Shown here piece after piece: positions 50,484 to 58,666 of a stretch of 64,000 nucleotides of DNA. The position numbers and the translations under genes were made by a program. The stretch is from positions 1 through 64,000 of the forward strand of contig NZ_BOQP01000004.1 in assembly GCF_018332715.1 (NCBI RefSeq), written 5' to 3'. This stretch comes from Winogradskya consettensis (GTDB lineage: Bacteria > Actinomycetota > Actinomycetes > Mycobacteriales > Micromonosporaceae). The notes under the pieces were generated by a model. The model worked only from the letters and a program-made list of their open reading frames with translations, searched no databases and was not told where the DNA came from. The first letter of the stretch is position 1; each line of letters begins with the position of its first letter.

Positions 50484-51613
50484 AGCAGCCCCAAACCGTT
50501 GGTCGCGATGAGGAAGAGCATGACTTCGGAGGTGCCCGAGGCGAGCCGGTGCGACGGACCCATCCGCAGCGCGGCCTCCCAAGTGCCGTCGTCGTCCGTG
50601 GTGCCGTCCCACGCGCTCAGAGCCGCGCCGAGACCGGCCAGCTCCGTGCCGGCGTTGAGGATCGGGCGGATCTGCTCGGACGTGTACCACTTGGCCATCG
50701 CGGAGGTGACCGGGTCCGGGTGGCCGCCGGCCAGCGCGTTGACCTGCTCCCAGGCGAGGGCGTGCCCGGCACGCAGCGTCGCGTCGAGCTCCGCGAGGCG
50801 GCCGGCCCATTCGGGATCGTCCAGCAGGCCCTGCTCGGCGGCGCGGTCGATGGTCTGGTCGAGCAGCCGGCGCGCCTTGGCGTGGAAGTCGATGCCGGTC
50901 CGTTCGAGCTGCAGCATGTCGTTGAGCAGCTGCCAGCCGTTGTCCGGTTCGCCCACCACGTCGGCGTCGTCGAGCCGGACGTCGTCGATGACCACGAGGT
51001 TGAACCGGTCGTTGGCCATGCCGGGCACCGGTTCGATGTGGACACCCGGGGCACGCAACGGCAGCAGGAACAGGGTGATCCCGTGCATGGCGACCGGGCT
51101 GTCGGTCGTGCGGGCGGCGCAGAGGGCGAAGTCGCCGTACTGCGATTTCAGGTTGTAGATCTTGCTTCCGCGCAGCCGCCAGCCGGTGCCGTCCCGGCGT
51201 GCGGTGGTGCGCAGCGCGGCCAGGTCGGAGCCGGCTTCGGGCTCACTGAACAGTACGGTGGCCAGCCGCTCGCCGCGGGCCAGTGCGGGCAGGTGCCGGG
51301 CCTTCTGCTCGGCGGTGCCGGCGTGCAGCAGGAACATGCCGACGAGGTCGACGCAGAGCACGTGGACGTCGTCGGGGATCCCCGCGCGGGTCAGTTCCTC
51401 GGTGACGATGGCGTTCTCGACGGCGCCGAGGCCCAGGCCGCCGTACTCGACGGGCCAGCCGGGGGCCAGCCAGCCGCGTTCGCCGAGCCGGCGGTAGACG
51501 TCGAGCAGGGCGACCTCGGTGCCCGGTGGGTAGGCCGCGATGTCGGCGACGGTGCTGCGGACGGAATCCTCTTCCAGCAGCGTACGTACGTCGTCGCGGA
51601 AGGCGGTCGTCAT
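50480..51613 (-). CDS. Acyl-CoA dehydrogenase
   Basis: This 377-residue protein has the full ACAD layout. It has PVEYGGLGLGAVENAIVTEEL near residue 60, the flavin loop ATVLFSEPEAGSDLAALRTT, and YNLKSQYGDF followed by the C-terminal four-helix domain ending GTSEVMLFLIATNGLGLL. It should dehydrogenate an acyl chain at the alpha-beta position using FAD and an electron-transfer flavoprotein. Its stop overlaps the next gene and its start overlaps the upstream NRPS gene, so it is made with them. The natural acyl donor is probably linked to a carrier domain rather than CoA, but this is inferred from neighbours. Confidence 0.88.
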   Translation of the reverse strand: MTTAFRDDVRTLLEEDSVRSTVADIAAYPPGTEVALLDVYRRLGERGWLAPGWPVEYGGLGLGAVENAIVTEELTRAGIPDDVHVLCVDLVGMFLLHAGTAEQKARHLPALARGERLATVLFSEPEAGSDLAALRTTARRDGTGWRLRGSKIYNLKSQYGDFALCAARTTDSPVAMHGITLFLLPLRAPGVHIEPVPGMANDRFNLVVIDDVRLDDADVVGEPDNGWQLLNDMLQLERTGIDFHAKARRLLDQTIDRAAEQGLLDDPEWAGRLAELDATLRAGHALAWEQVNALAGGHPDPVTSAMAKWYTSEQIRPILNAGTELAGLGAALSAWDGTTDDDGTWEAALRMGPSHRLASGTSEVMLFLIATNGLGLL

Positions 51614-54600
51614 CGCGCGTCCTCCTCCTCGGCGAGCAGGGCGGCCAGCTCGTCATCGTCGATGGCGGCCAGCTCGCGGGTCTCGATCACATCGGCGAGC
51701 TGCGCGATCGTCGTGTTGACGAACAGCTCGCGCAGCTCCAGCTCCACGCCGAAGCCCTCCCGGATCCGCGAGCCGAGCTGCGTGATCTTGAGGGAGTTAC
51801 CGCCCGCGGCGAAGAAGCTGTCGTGCACCCCGGGGTCCGCGACGCCGAGCAACTCGGTCCAGATGGCGGCGAGCCGGCGCTGCGTGTCGGTCGCCGGCGG
51901 CTCGTGCGCGGCCAGGACCGGGGTGCTGTCCGGCGCGGGGAGACGCTTGCGGTCGAGCTTGCCGCTCGCCGCGCGGGGCAGCTCGGGCAGGACGGAGATG
52001 ACGGCGGGCACGAGGTACGCGGGCAGCCGCTCCCCCAGATGCGACCGCAGCCGGACCACGTCGACCTCACCGGCGGCCACCACGTAGCCGATCAGCCGGG
52101 CGTGCACGCCGTGTCCGTGCGCCACGACGACGGCTTCGGTGATGCCGGCGTACGACGTCAGGGCCTGCTCGATCTCGCCCGGTTCGATCCGCAGCCCGCG
52201 CAGCGTGAGCTGGTTGTCGACCCGGCCGAGGAAGTCGAGGTCGCCGTTCTCGCGCCGGCGCACGAGGTCACCGGTGCGGTAGAGCCGCCCGTCGTCGCCG
52301 AGGTGGTCGGGGATGAACTTGCGTGAGGTGGTGTCCGGGTCGTTGAGGTAGCCGCGGGCCAGGTTCCCGCCGATGAGCAGCTCACCGGGTACGCCGACCG
52401 GGGCGAGGTTGCCGAACCGGTCGACCACGTGGGCCCGGTAGTTCGGGAGCGGTTTCCCGATCGGCGGCATGCTGTCGTGGTGCACCGGGGCGCAGCGGTG
52501 GTCGACGCACGCGACGGTGGCCTCGGTGGGGCCGTACCCGTTGTGGAACTCGCGGCCCCCGGCCATCCAGCGGTTGACCAGTTCCCCCGGGAACGCCTCG
52601 AGCCCCACGAACAACGCGCGCAGGTCGGGCAGCTCCTGCGGGTCGAGCAGGCCGAGGACGGCCGGCGGCAGGTCGGTGACGGTGACCCGCTCGTCGCGCA
52701 GCAGGCCCTTCAGCTCGTCGGGGTCCAGCAGCACCCGCCGCGGCGCCTGCACGAGCGTCGCACCGCTGCCCAGGCTCGCGAAGAAGTCGAACAGGCTGAC
52801 GTCGAAGCACGGGTTGGCGTACTGCAGCACCCGGTCGCCGGGGCCGAGCCCGAAGACGTCGACGATGCCGCTGACGAAGTTCACGATGCTGCGGTGCTCG
52901 ACGGGTACGCCCTTGGGCTTCCCGGTGGTGCCGGAGGTGAAGACGATGTACGCCAGGTCGCCCGGCCCGGAGACCGGCTCGGGGCGGTGCGACGGCGTGT
53001 CACCGGGGGCGTCGTCGAGCAGGATCACAGTGAGGTGAACGGGCAGACCGGCGGCGAGTTCGGCGGTGGTGACGACCACGTCGGCCGCGGCCTCGCCGAG
53101 CACCAGCTCGCGACGCGCCGGCGGGTGCTCGGGGTCGAGCGCGAGGTAGGCGCCGCCGGCCTTGAGCACGCCGAGGAACGCCTCGGGCAGCGCGGGTCCC
53201 CGCTCGAAGAGCACGCCGACGATGCTGTCCGGGCCGACGCCGGCCGCGCGCAGCCGGTGGGCCAGGCGGTTGGCGCGGGTGTCGAGTTCGCCATAGGTGA
53301 CCGTGCTTCCGGCGAACCGCAACGCCGGGGCGTCCGGGTCGCGGTCCGCGGCGGCCTCGACGAGCTGGTGCAGCGTCAGCTCGGCGGTGCCGAAGTCACG
53401 GGTCGTGTCGTTCCAGGTGTACAGCAGCTGCTCACGCTCGGCATCACTGATCAGCGGCAGCTCACTCAGCCGCAGCCCGGGGTCCGCGAGGGCCGCAGCG
53501 AGCAGGCGCTGGTAGTGGTCGAGCAGGCGCTCGATGCGGGCCGCGTCGAACAGCTCGGTCGAGTATTCGGTCCACAGCCGCAGCCCCTCACCGGGCACGT
53601 CGACGATCTCGACGGCGAGGTCGAAGCGGGCCGTCCCGGCGTCGACGGAGTACGGCGTGATGCTCAGGCCGCCGGCCGTGCCCGAGGTCGCACCGCCGTT
53701 CTGGTAGGTGAAGCAGACCTGGAACAGCGGGTTGCGGCTGGGATCCCGCTCCGGGCTGAGCTCGTCCACGAGATGCCCGAACGGCAGGTCCTGGTGGAAG
53801 TGCGCGCCGACCACCGTGTCCTTCGCGCGATTCAGCAGTTCCCGGAACGCAGGGTCGCCGTCCGTGGAGGTCCGCAGCACGACGGTGTTGGCGAAGAAGC
53901 CGATCAGCGGCTCGGTCTCGGGCCGGGTCCGCCCGGACAGCACCGAGCCGAGCACGATGTCGTCCTGCCCGGTGTAGCGCGAGACGAGCACGGTGAACGC
54001 GGCGAGCGCGACCGCCAGCGGCGTGACCCGCTCGGCACGCGCCAGCGTGTGCACGGCACGCTGCAGCTCCGGGGAGAGCGAGCGCTCGATGGTGGCCCCG
54101 GCGCGGGTCGGGTCGGCGGGCCGGGAGCGGTCGGCGGGCAGGTCCAGCGTGGGCAGCTCGGCCAGCCGCTCGCGCCAGTAGGCGAGCTGGGTGTCGAGGA
54201 CCTCGCCGGTGAGATGGCCTCGCTGCCAGACGGCGTAGTCGGCGTACTGAACCGGCAGGGCGGGCAGGGCGGCGGGCGTACCCGCGGATCGGGCCTGATA
54301 GGAGCCGACCAGCTCGCGCAGCAGGATGGCGCCGGACCACCCGTCGGTGACGATGTGGTGCATGGCGAGCACGAGCAGGTGCTCGGCCGGGCCGAGGGCC
54401 ACCAGGGTCGGCCGCAGACCCGGTTCGGCGGCGAGGTCGAAGGGCCGGCGGACCGCGGCGGCGACCGCCTCACCGGCCGCGCTCTCGGGGTCAGCCTCGC
54501 CGGACACGTCGATGACGGGCAGGTCCACATCGCCGGCGGGGGCGACGAGCTGGTGGGCGACGCCGTTGGCGGACGGGAACGTGGTGCGCAGGATCTCGTG

Positions 54601-54885
54601 CCGTGCGACGACATCGGTCACCGCGTGGCGCAGCACCGCCCGGTCGAGCTCGCCGTCGAGCCGCAGCACGATCGGCGCGTTGTAGACGGGCTGGTCACGC
54701 ATCCACTCGGCGAGGAACCAGAGCCGCTGCTGGGTGAACGACAGCGGCAGCGGCCGGTCGCGGTCGGCCGGCACGATCGTGTCGCCGGTGCCGCGCGTGG
54801 CCGTGCGCTGCCTCTCCCGCAGGGCCAGCAGCGCCTTACGGGTGTCAGCAAGACTACGGGGCTGGGTGTTCGGGGGCTGGGTCAT
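51610..54885 (-). CDS. NRPS module C-A-T coupled to the AmCP genes
   Basis: This 1091-residue protein has a condensation domain (about 45-470, MHHIVTDGWS), an adenylation domain (about 490-1000, FTSGTTGKPKGV, SGKLDRKRL) and a carrier domain (about 1020-1075, FAAGGNSLKI). The pocket read by eye is D-V-F-D-F-G-G-V-A-K, which I cannot match to a standard amino acid. The acid at the fourth position could pair with a second amino group. Its start overlaps the LysZ-like kinase stop by 4 bases, so it is the best candidate for activating the AmCP-derived residue. The acidic C-terminal tail (ELAALLAEEEDAR) ends at the ACAD overlap. No epimerase or thioesterase domain is seen. Confidence 0.88.
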   Translation of the reverse strand: MTQPPNTQPRSLADTRKALLALRERQRTATRGTGDTIVPADRDRPLPLSFTQQRLWFLAEWMRDQPVYNAPIVLRLDGELDRAVLRHAVTDVVARHEILRTTFPSANGVAHQLVAPAGDVDLPVIDVSGEADPESAAGEAVAAAVRRPFDLAAEPGLRPTLVALGPAEHLLVLAMHHIVTDGWSGAILLRELVGSYQARSAGTPAALPALPVQYADYAVWQRGHLTGEVLDTQLAYWRERLAELPTLDLPADRSRPADPTRAGATIERSLSPELQRAVHTLARAERVTPLAVALAAFTVLVSRYTGQDDIVLGSVLSGRTRPETEPLIGFFANTVVLRTSTDGDPAFRELLNRAKDTVVGAHFHQDLPFGHLVDELSPERDPSRNPLFQVCFTYQNGGATSGTAGGLSITPYSVDAGTARFDLAVEIVDVPGEGLRLWTEYSTELFDAARIERLLDHYQRLLAAALADPGLRLSELPLISDAEREQLLYTWNDTTRDFGTAELTLHQLVEAAADRDPDAPALRFAGSTVTYGELDTRANRLAHRLRAAGVGPDSIVGVLFERGPALPEAFLGVLKAGGAYLALDPEHPPARRELVLGEAAADVVVTTAELAAGLPVHLTVILLDDAPGDTPSHRPEPVSGPGDLAYIVFTSGTTGKPKGVPVEHRSIVNFVSGIVDVFGLGPGDRVLQYANPCFDVSLFDFFASLGSGATLVQAPRRVLLDPDELKGLLRDERVTVTDLPPAVLGLLDPQELPDLRALFVGLEAFPGELVNRWMAGGREFHNGYGPTEATVACVDHRCAPVHHDSMPPIGKPLPNYRAHVVDRFGNLAPVGVPGELLIGGNLARGYLNDPDTTSRKFIPDHLGDDGRLYRTGDLVRRRENGDLDFLGRVDNQLTLRGLRIEPGEIEQALTSYAGITEAVVVAHGHGVHARLIGYVVAAGEVDVVRLRSHLGERLPAYLVPAVISVLPELPRAASGKLDRKRLPAPDSTPVLAAHEPPATDTQRRLAAIWTELLGVADPGVHDSFFAAGGNSLKITQLGSRIREGFGVELELRELFVNTTIAQLADVIETRELAAIDDDELAALLAEEEDAR

Positions 54886-55724
54886 CGGATCTCCACCAAC
54901 TGGTTCTCAACAACGGCAGTTCCCTTACCGGCCAGGGCCCCGGTGAGCGGGGCAGCGGACCGGCCGTCGGCGATGCGCACCTCGCGGACGCCACCGGTCA
55001 GAGCGGCGTGCGCGGCGGCGAGCTTCACCGTCATGCCGCCACCGACGCCGGGCACCCCGCTGGTGCCGTCCGCCGCCAGGGCCAGCTCGCTCAGCAGTGA
55101 GGTCTCGTCGGCGGGGTCGGTCAGCACGCCGGGCGCGCCGGTGAGCAGCACGAGCCGGGTGGCACCGAGCGCGACCGCGATCGCCGCGGCGGCCCGGTCG
55201 GCGTCGACGTTGACCGCCAGGCCGTCGAGGCCCAGCGCCGGCGGGGACACCACCGGCACCATGTCGTGAGCAAGCAGGATCCGCAGCAGACCGGCGTCGA
55301 CGTGCTCGATCCGGCCGCTGCGGTCGTCACGGACCACGACCTTGCGCCCGTCGACCACGGCCCGGTGCGCGGCGGGGCGCCGGGCCGTGATCAGCGAGCC
55401 GTCGAGCCCGGTCAGGCCGACCGCCCGGACCCCGCCGGCGGCGAGCGCGCCGACGAGCTCCGGTTTGATCCGGCCGGCCAGCGCCATCATCAGCACGTCG
55501 AGCGTGGCCGGATCGGTGTAGCGGCTGGACGTCCCGCCGGGGGTGGTCAGCCGGCGCTGGGGCACGCCGAGCTGCGCGGCGAGCCCGTCGACTTCGGCGG
55601 CACCGCCGTGCACCAGCACCACCCGGCCGCCCGCGCGGGTCAGGCCGGCGATGTCGGCACAGAGCGCCGCGCGGTCGATCAGGGGGCTGCCGCCGCACTT
55701 CACGACGGTGATCTCGGAAGTCAT
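54882..55724 (-). CDS. lysZ: LysZ-like [AmCP]-amino acid kinase
   Basis: This 280-residue protein belongs to the N-acetylglutamate/LysW-aminoadipate kinase family. It has VVKCGGSP at the N-terminus (nucleotide loop), VVLVHGGAAEVDGLAAQLG for substrate binding, DGLAVNVDADRAAAAIAVAL and the late GGGMTVKLAAA loop with the catalytic Lys. It should phosphorylate the free side-chain carboxylate of the amino acid attached to the LysW-like carrier. It lies 15 bases after the LysY-like gene and is translationally coupled to the downstream NRPS. The LysW neighbour makes AmCP-linked substrate more likely than free acetylglutamate. Confidence 0.88.
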   Translation of the reverse strand: MTSEITVVKCGGSPLIDRAALCADIAGLTRAGGRVVLVHGGAAEVDGLAAQLGVPQRRLTTPGGTSSRYTDPATLDVLMMALAGRIKPELVGALAAGGVRAVGLTGLDGSLITARRPAAHRAVVDGRKVVVRDDRSGRIEHVDAGLLRILLAHDMVPVVSPPALGLDGLAVNVDADRAAAAIAVALGATRLVLLTGAPGVLTDPADETSLLSELALAADGTSGVPGVGGGMTVKLAAAHAALTGGVREVRIADGRSAAPLTGALAGKGTAVVENQLVEIR

Positions 55725-55739
55725 GGGGTGTCGCTCCTT

Positions 55740-56765
55740 CTACATCGGGTGCAGGCCGGTGAACGTGAGTCCGGTGTCCTCGGCCCAGCCCATGCGGATG
55801 TTCAGGCTCTGCACGGCGTTGCCCGCGCCGCCCTTGACGAGGTTGTCGAGGGCACCGACCGCGAGCAGCTGGCCGCTGTCCGGGTCGAACGCGAAGCCGA
55901 CCTCGCAGTAGTTCGAGCCGAGCAGGATCTTCGGCTCGGGCAGCCGGTAGTTGCCGCGTTTCTGTGCCACCACCCGGACGAACGGCTCATCGGCGTACGC
56001 CTTGCGGTACGCCGCCCGGATCGCCGCCTCGGTGGTGCCGGGCTTCGCCGTCGTCCGCGCCACGGCCTGCACGCCGCGGACGGCGTCCACCCCGGTGGCG
56101 GTCATCTTGACCTCGAGCCCGGTGAAGGCGGAGATCTCCGCCTGGTGCCGGTGGTTCAGGGGTGCGAACAGCCGCAGGACGCCGCTGCGCTCGGCGTGCA
56201 GGTTCATCTCGCCCGCCGAGGCGCCGGAGCCGCTGGAGCCGACCCGGCCGTCCACGGTGACCGCGGGCTCGATCAGGCCGGCACGAGCCAGCGGCATCAG
56301 CGCCAGCGTCGCCGCCGTGGCCATGCAGCCGGGCACGCTGACCAGCTCGGCGACGCGCAGCTGCTCGCGGTGCAGCTCCGGCAGGCCGGGCGTCGCGGTG
56401 CCGAGCAGCTCCGGCGTCGGGTGTTCCCGGCCGTAGTGGAACCGGAACAGCTCCGGGTCACCGAGCCGCAGGTCCGAGCTCAGGTCGAAGACGATCTTCG
56501 CCCGCTGTCGCAGCTCGGCGCGGCCGTCGACGTCGTCGAGCCCCGAGCCGGTGAAGAACATGACGTCGACCTCGGGCACGGCGCCCGGCTCGACGTAGGT
56601 CAGGGGCGTACGGCCCCGCAGGTTGGGGTGGTCGCCGTCGACCCGCCGCCCGGCGAGCCGGGTCGAGCTGACGGCGACCACCTCGGCCTCGGGGTGCCCG
56701 AGCAGGAGCCGCAGGAGCTCGCCACCGATGTAGCCCGCCCCGCCGATAATCGCGATGCTGATCAT
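55740..56765 (-). CDS. lysY: LysY-like [AmCP]-acyl phosphate reductase (ArgC family)
   Basis: This 341-residue NADPH enzyme has the Rossmann start IAIIGGAGYIGGELLRLLL, the catalytic Cys in VPGCMATA and the late NLVKGGAGNAVQSLN segment of the ArgC/LysY family. It should reduce the acyl phosphate made by the LysZ-like kinase to the semialdehyde while the substrate stays on the carrier. The next step is then available for the split transketolase. It ends 15 bases before the kinase and begins 30 bases after the carrier gene. The Cys loop and cofactor loop are both intact. Confidence 0.9.
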   Translation of the reverse strand: MISIAIIGGAGYIGGELLRLLLGHPEAEVVAVSSTRLAGRRVDGDHPNLRGRTPLTYVEPGAVPEVDVMFFTGSGLDDVDGRAELRQRAKIVFDLSSDLRLGDPELFRFHYGREHPTPELLGTATPGLPELHREQLRVAELVSVPGCMATAATLALMPLARAGLIEPAVTVDGRVGSSGSGASAGEMNLHAERSGVLRLFAPLNHRHQAEISAFTGLEVKMTATGVDAVRGVQAVARTTAKPGTTEAAIRAAYRKAYADEPFVRVVAQKRGNYRLPEPKILLGSNYCEVGFAFDPDSGQLLAVGALDNLVKGGAGNAVQSLNIRMGWAEDTGLTFTGLHPM

Positions 56766-56795
56766 GTCAACCTCTCCGCGGTCCGCCGGTTCCGC

Positions 56796-56966
56796 CTATT
56801 CGCCCCAGTCCTCCTCGACCTCGGGGGCCACTGCGATGATCAGCGGCTCGACGGAGACGACCTCCAGCTCTCCCATGCATTCGCCGCACTCGAGGATCGA
56901 GTTCATCTCCGGCTCCGCCGCGAACGTCACGTCCGCCGCGCATTCCGGGCACGCCTGAACGCTCAT
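56796..56966 (-). CDS. lysW: Amino-group carrier protein, LysW-like, 56 residues
   Basis: This small acidic protein has CPEC at residues 6-9 and CGEC at residues 27-30, forming a zinc ribbon, followed by an acidic stretch and the terminal EDWGE. That five-residue end is the LysW/AmCP signature: the last Glu is joined through its gamma-carboxyl to the alpha-amino group of the substrate. The rest matches LysW in length (53-56 residues). GAAGGAG lies 6 bases before the ATG at 56966. It is the hub of the right-hand cluster: the ligase, kinase, reductase, transketolase, aminotransferase and hydrolase genes all lie within 9 kb. The likely load is glutamate (AmCP branch of secondary metabolism). Confidence 0.95.
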   Translation of the reverse strand: MSVQACPECAADVTFAAEPEMNSILECGECMGELEVVSVEPLIIAVAPEVEEDWGE

Positions 56967-56992
56967 GCCGATGCTCCTTCGTGGGTTGTGCC

Positions 56993-57010
56993 CCGGGCCG
57001 TGCGGCCCGG
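56993..57010. terminator. Hairpin upstream of the LysW-like gene
   Basis: CCGGGCCG and CGGCCCGG are exact 8-base arms 26 bases before the carrier start, in the 96-base gap after the BtrH-like gene. It could end or attenuate read-through, or stabilise the carrier mRNA end. Confidence 0.5.
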
Positions 57011-57062
57011 TCGCTAACGATGATGTTCGGTAAGGCCTGTGGTGCGGAGTCGGTGATAACCC

Positions 57063-58073
57063 CTACGCGGCGACCAGGCTCATCCGCTCCAGGACGGCCT
57101 CCTGGTCGCCCAGCAGGGCGGCAGTGCGCTGCCGCAGCCCCGGCACGGCCGCCACCCGGTCCTCGCGGGCGGTCGCGGCGGCGATCCGCAGTGCCGACCA
57201 GTGGTGGGCGACGCGGTCCACGGCCCGGCCGAGCTCGCGCAGCCGGACGTCGCCGAAGCGGACACCGGCCCGGTCGAGGAAGTCGGCGTGCAGCCCGGCG
57301 ACGGCGAGCATCGGGCCGCCGACGACGAACACCTCGTCGACGCTCTCCGGGTGCTCGGCGAACCCCTCGACCGCCGCGTCCAGGAAGTGCCGCAGCCCCG
57401 CGAGCCCGGTCAGCACCGGGCCCGTGGTGCCGTCCAGCCAGCCGGCTGCGTTGCTCCCGACGACCCGCGCGACGAACGCCTCGTCGACCTCGGGCACGTC
57501 CGCGCCGATGGTCACCTCGAGCCAGCGGTTGCCGATCGGGTTGGCGGTGAAGAACAAGTCGCGGTCGTGGGCGATCGGGTTGCCGGAGTCCCGGGCCGCC
57601 ATCAGCGCGGTCAGGGGAATCGTGCCCCGGAACGACGGCGGCACCGGGTCGTTGACGAACACCTCGCCCGTCTCGTCGTCGAAGCCTTCGATCGCCATCA
57701 GGTGGTTGGTGTGCACGTCGCGATAGGCCGGGCGGAACGGCAGGTGGAAGTTGTCCGCTGCCACGGCGACGCTGACGCCGTTCACGAGGGCGTCGCGGAC
57801 CTGCTGCCAGCCCTGCTCGGCGTCGCCCGGGCGGTGCCAGCGCGACGAGACCGGGTGGTAGGGCGCGAGCCCCGCGAACAGGTCCTCGTCGTGACCGGGG
57901 AAGTAGTACTCCTCACGGCGTACCTCGCCGGGGACGAACCGGAACCCCCACCCGGCGCCGAGCGTTTCGAGGGGGTCCAGGCCACGGGCGGCGAGCAGCG
58001 CGCCCGCCGTCGTGTGCAGGCAGTGGGTGAGGTCGTGGCGCCAGAACGGGGCGGGGGCGGGTTCAACGCGCAC
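57063..58073 (-). CDS. BtrH-like papain-fold acyltransferase
   Basis: This 336-residue protein resembles the BtrH N-terminal family, cysteine-protease-like enzymes that move an acyl group from a carrier protein to an amine. The expected triad is visible as Cys in DLTHCLHTTAGALLA (about residue 18), His in DVHTNHLMAIEGF and Asp/Asn in VFVNDPVPPSF. The C-terminal 150 residues form a helical region. It overlaps the preceding gene by 11 bases; GTG 58073 has GAGGAGG about 8 bases upstream. In butirosin BtrH transfers a BtrI-bound acyl chain. Here it could move a carrier-bound aminoacyl group, or catalyse ring closure or peptide release, since no thioesterase is present. Confidence 0.8.
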   Translation of the reverse strand: MRVEPAPAPFWRHDLTHCLHTTAGALLAARGLDPLETLGAGWGFRFVPGEVRREEYYFPGHDEDLFAGLAPYHPVSSRWHRPGDAEQGWQQVRDALVNGVSVAVAADNFHLPFRPAYRDVHTNHLMAIEGFDDETGEVFVNDPVPPSFRGTIPLTALMAARDSGNPIAHDRDLFFTANPIGNRWLEVTIGADVPEVDEAFVARVVGSNAAGWLDGTTGPVLTGLAGLRHFLDAAVEGFAEHPESVDEVFVVGGPMLAVAGLHADFLDRAGVRFGDVRLRELGRAVDRVAHHWSALRIAAATAREDRVAAVPGLRQRTAALLGDQEAVLERMSLVAA

Positions 58074-58635
58074 AGCGGGCCTCCTCGTCGGCGACCAGGG
58101 TCAGGGCGAACACGTGCATGGCGGGGTTGTCGGGCAGGCGTACGGCGGCCAGGTCCTCGGGCTGTGCGACGCCGATCCGCTGCTGCCACAGGGCCGGGGC
58201 GTGGTTCCGATGGGTGTGTCGCGGGTAGCGCATCGACCGGGTGCGGAAGGCCAGGGGCTCGCCGAACCGCATCGGCGTCTCGGGCCAGAAGTCCGACATC
58301 CGCAGCCAGGCCGGGCGTACGCTCCCGTCGCGGTAGCGCAGCTCGACCCGGTCCTCGGTCCGCCGCTCCGCCGCACCGATCAGGTAGATCCAGTCCCAGT
58401 CGCCCTCCGGCAGCGGGATCACCTGGCCCCGGCAGCGGATGTTGTCCCCCGTGGCCGCGTCGGGCGGGAACGAGAACGGCACCCCGGCGACGTCGGCCAC
58501 CGTGCCCGCCGGCGGCAGCTCCTCGGCGGGGAACGTGTTGCTCCAGATGTTGAAGCCGTAGTCACCGGTCGTCCCCGGCGGCTGCAGGCCCCGGTTGGTG
58601 AAGAAACCGGAGAGATCTATCCGGACCTTTCTCAC
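58063..58635 (-). CDS. Beta-sandwich (galactose-binding-like) protein, 190 residues
   Basis: The N-terminal half shows IDLSGFFTNRGL, then NTFPAEELPPAG, GVPFSFPP and GDWDWIYLIGAAERRTEDRVEL. This is the strand pattern of the carbohydrate-binding-like domains attached to alpha-galactosidases and related glycosidases. No catalytic residues are seen, and there is no signal peptide, so it acts in the cytoplasm. It shares RGQxxxLPxGxxDW and LxAVRLP with the 110-residue protein at 62605, so the two are paralogues. GTG 58635 has AAGGG upstream and the gene overlaps BtrH-like by 11 bases. A role as scaffold, binding protein or ring-forming enzyme in the AmCP pathway is possible. I do not recognise a function. 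Confidence 0.7.
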   Translation of the reverse strand: MRKVRIDLSGFFTNRGLQPPGTTGDYGFNIWSNTFPAEELPPAGTVADVAGVPFSFPPDAATGDNIRCRGQVIPLPEGDWDWIYLIGAAERRTEDRVELRYRDGSVRPAWLRMSDFWPETPMRFGEPLAFRTRSMRYPRHTHRNHAPALWQQRIGVAQPEDLAAVRLPDNPAMHVFALTLVADEEARCAR

Positions 58636-58666
58636 GTTTCAGCCCTTCTTCCATTACCTTCTCGGT

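Noticed and set aside
54882..56765. Ordinary arginine biosynthesis genes argB and argC
   Set aside because: The adjacent EDWGE carrier, LysX-like ligase and LysK-like hydrolase, and the lack of argJ/argD/argF, point to AmCP chemistry instead.
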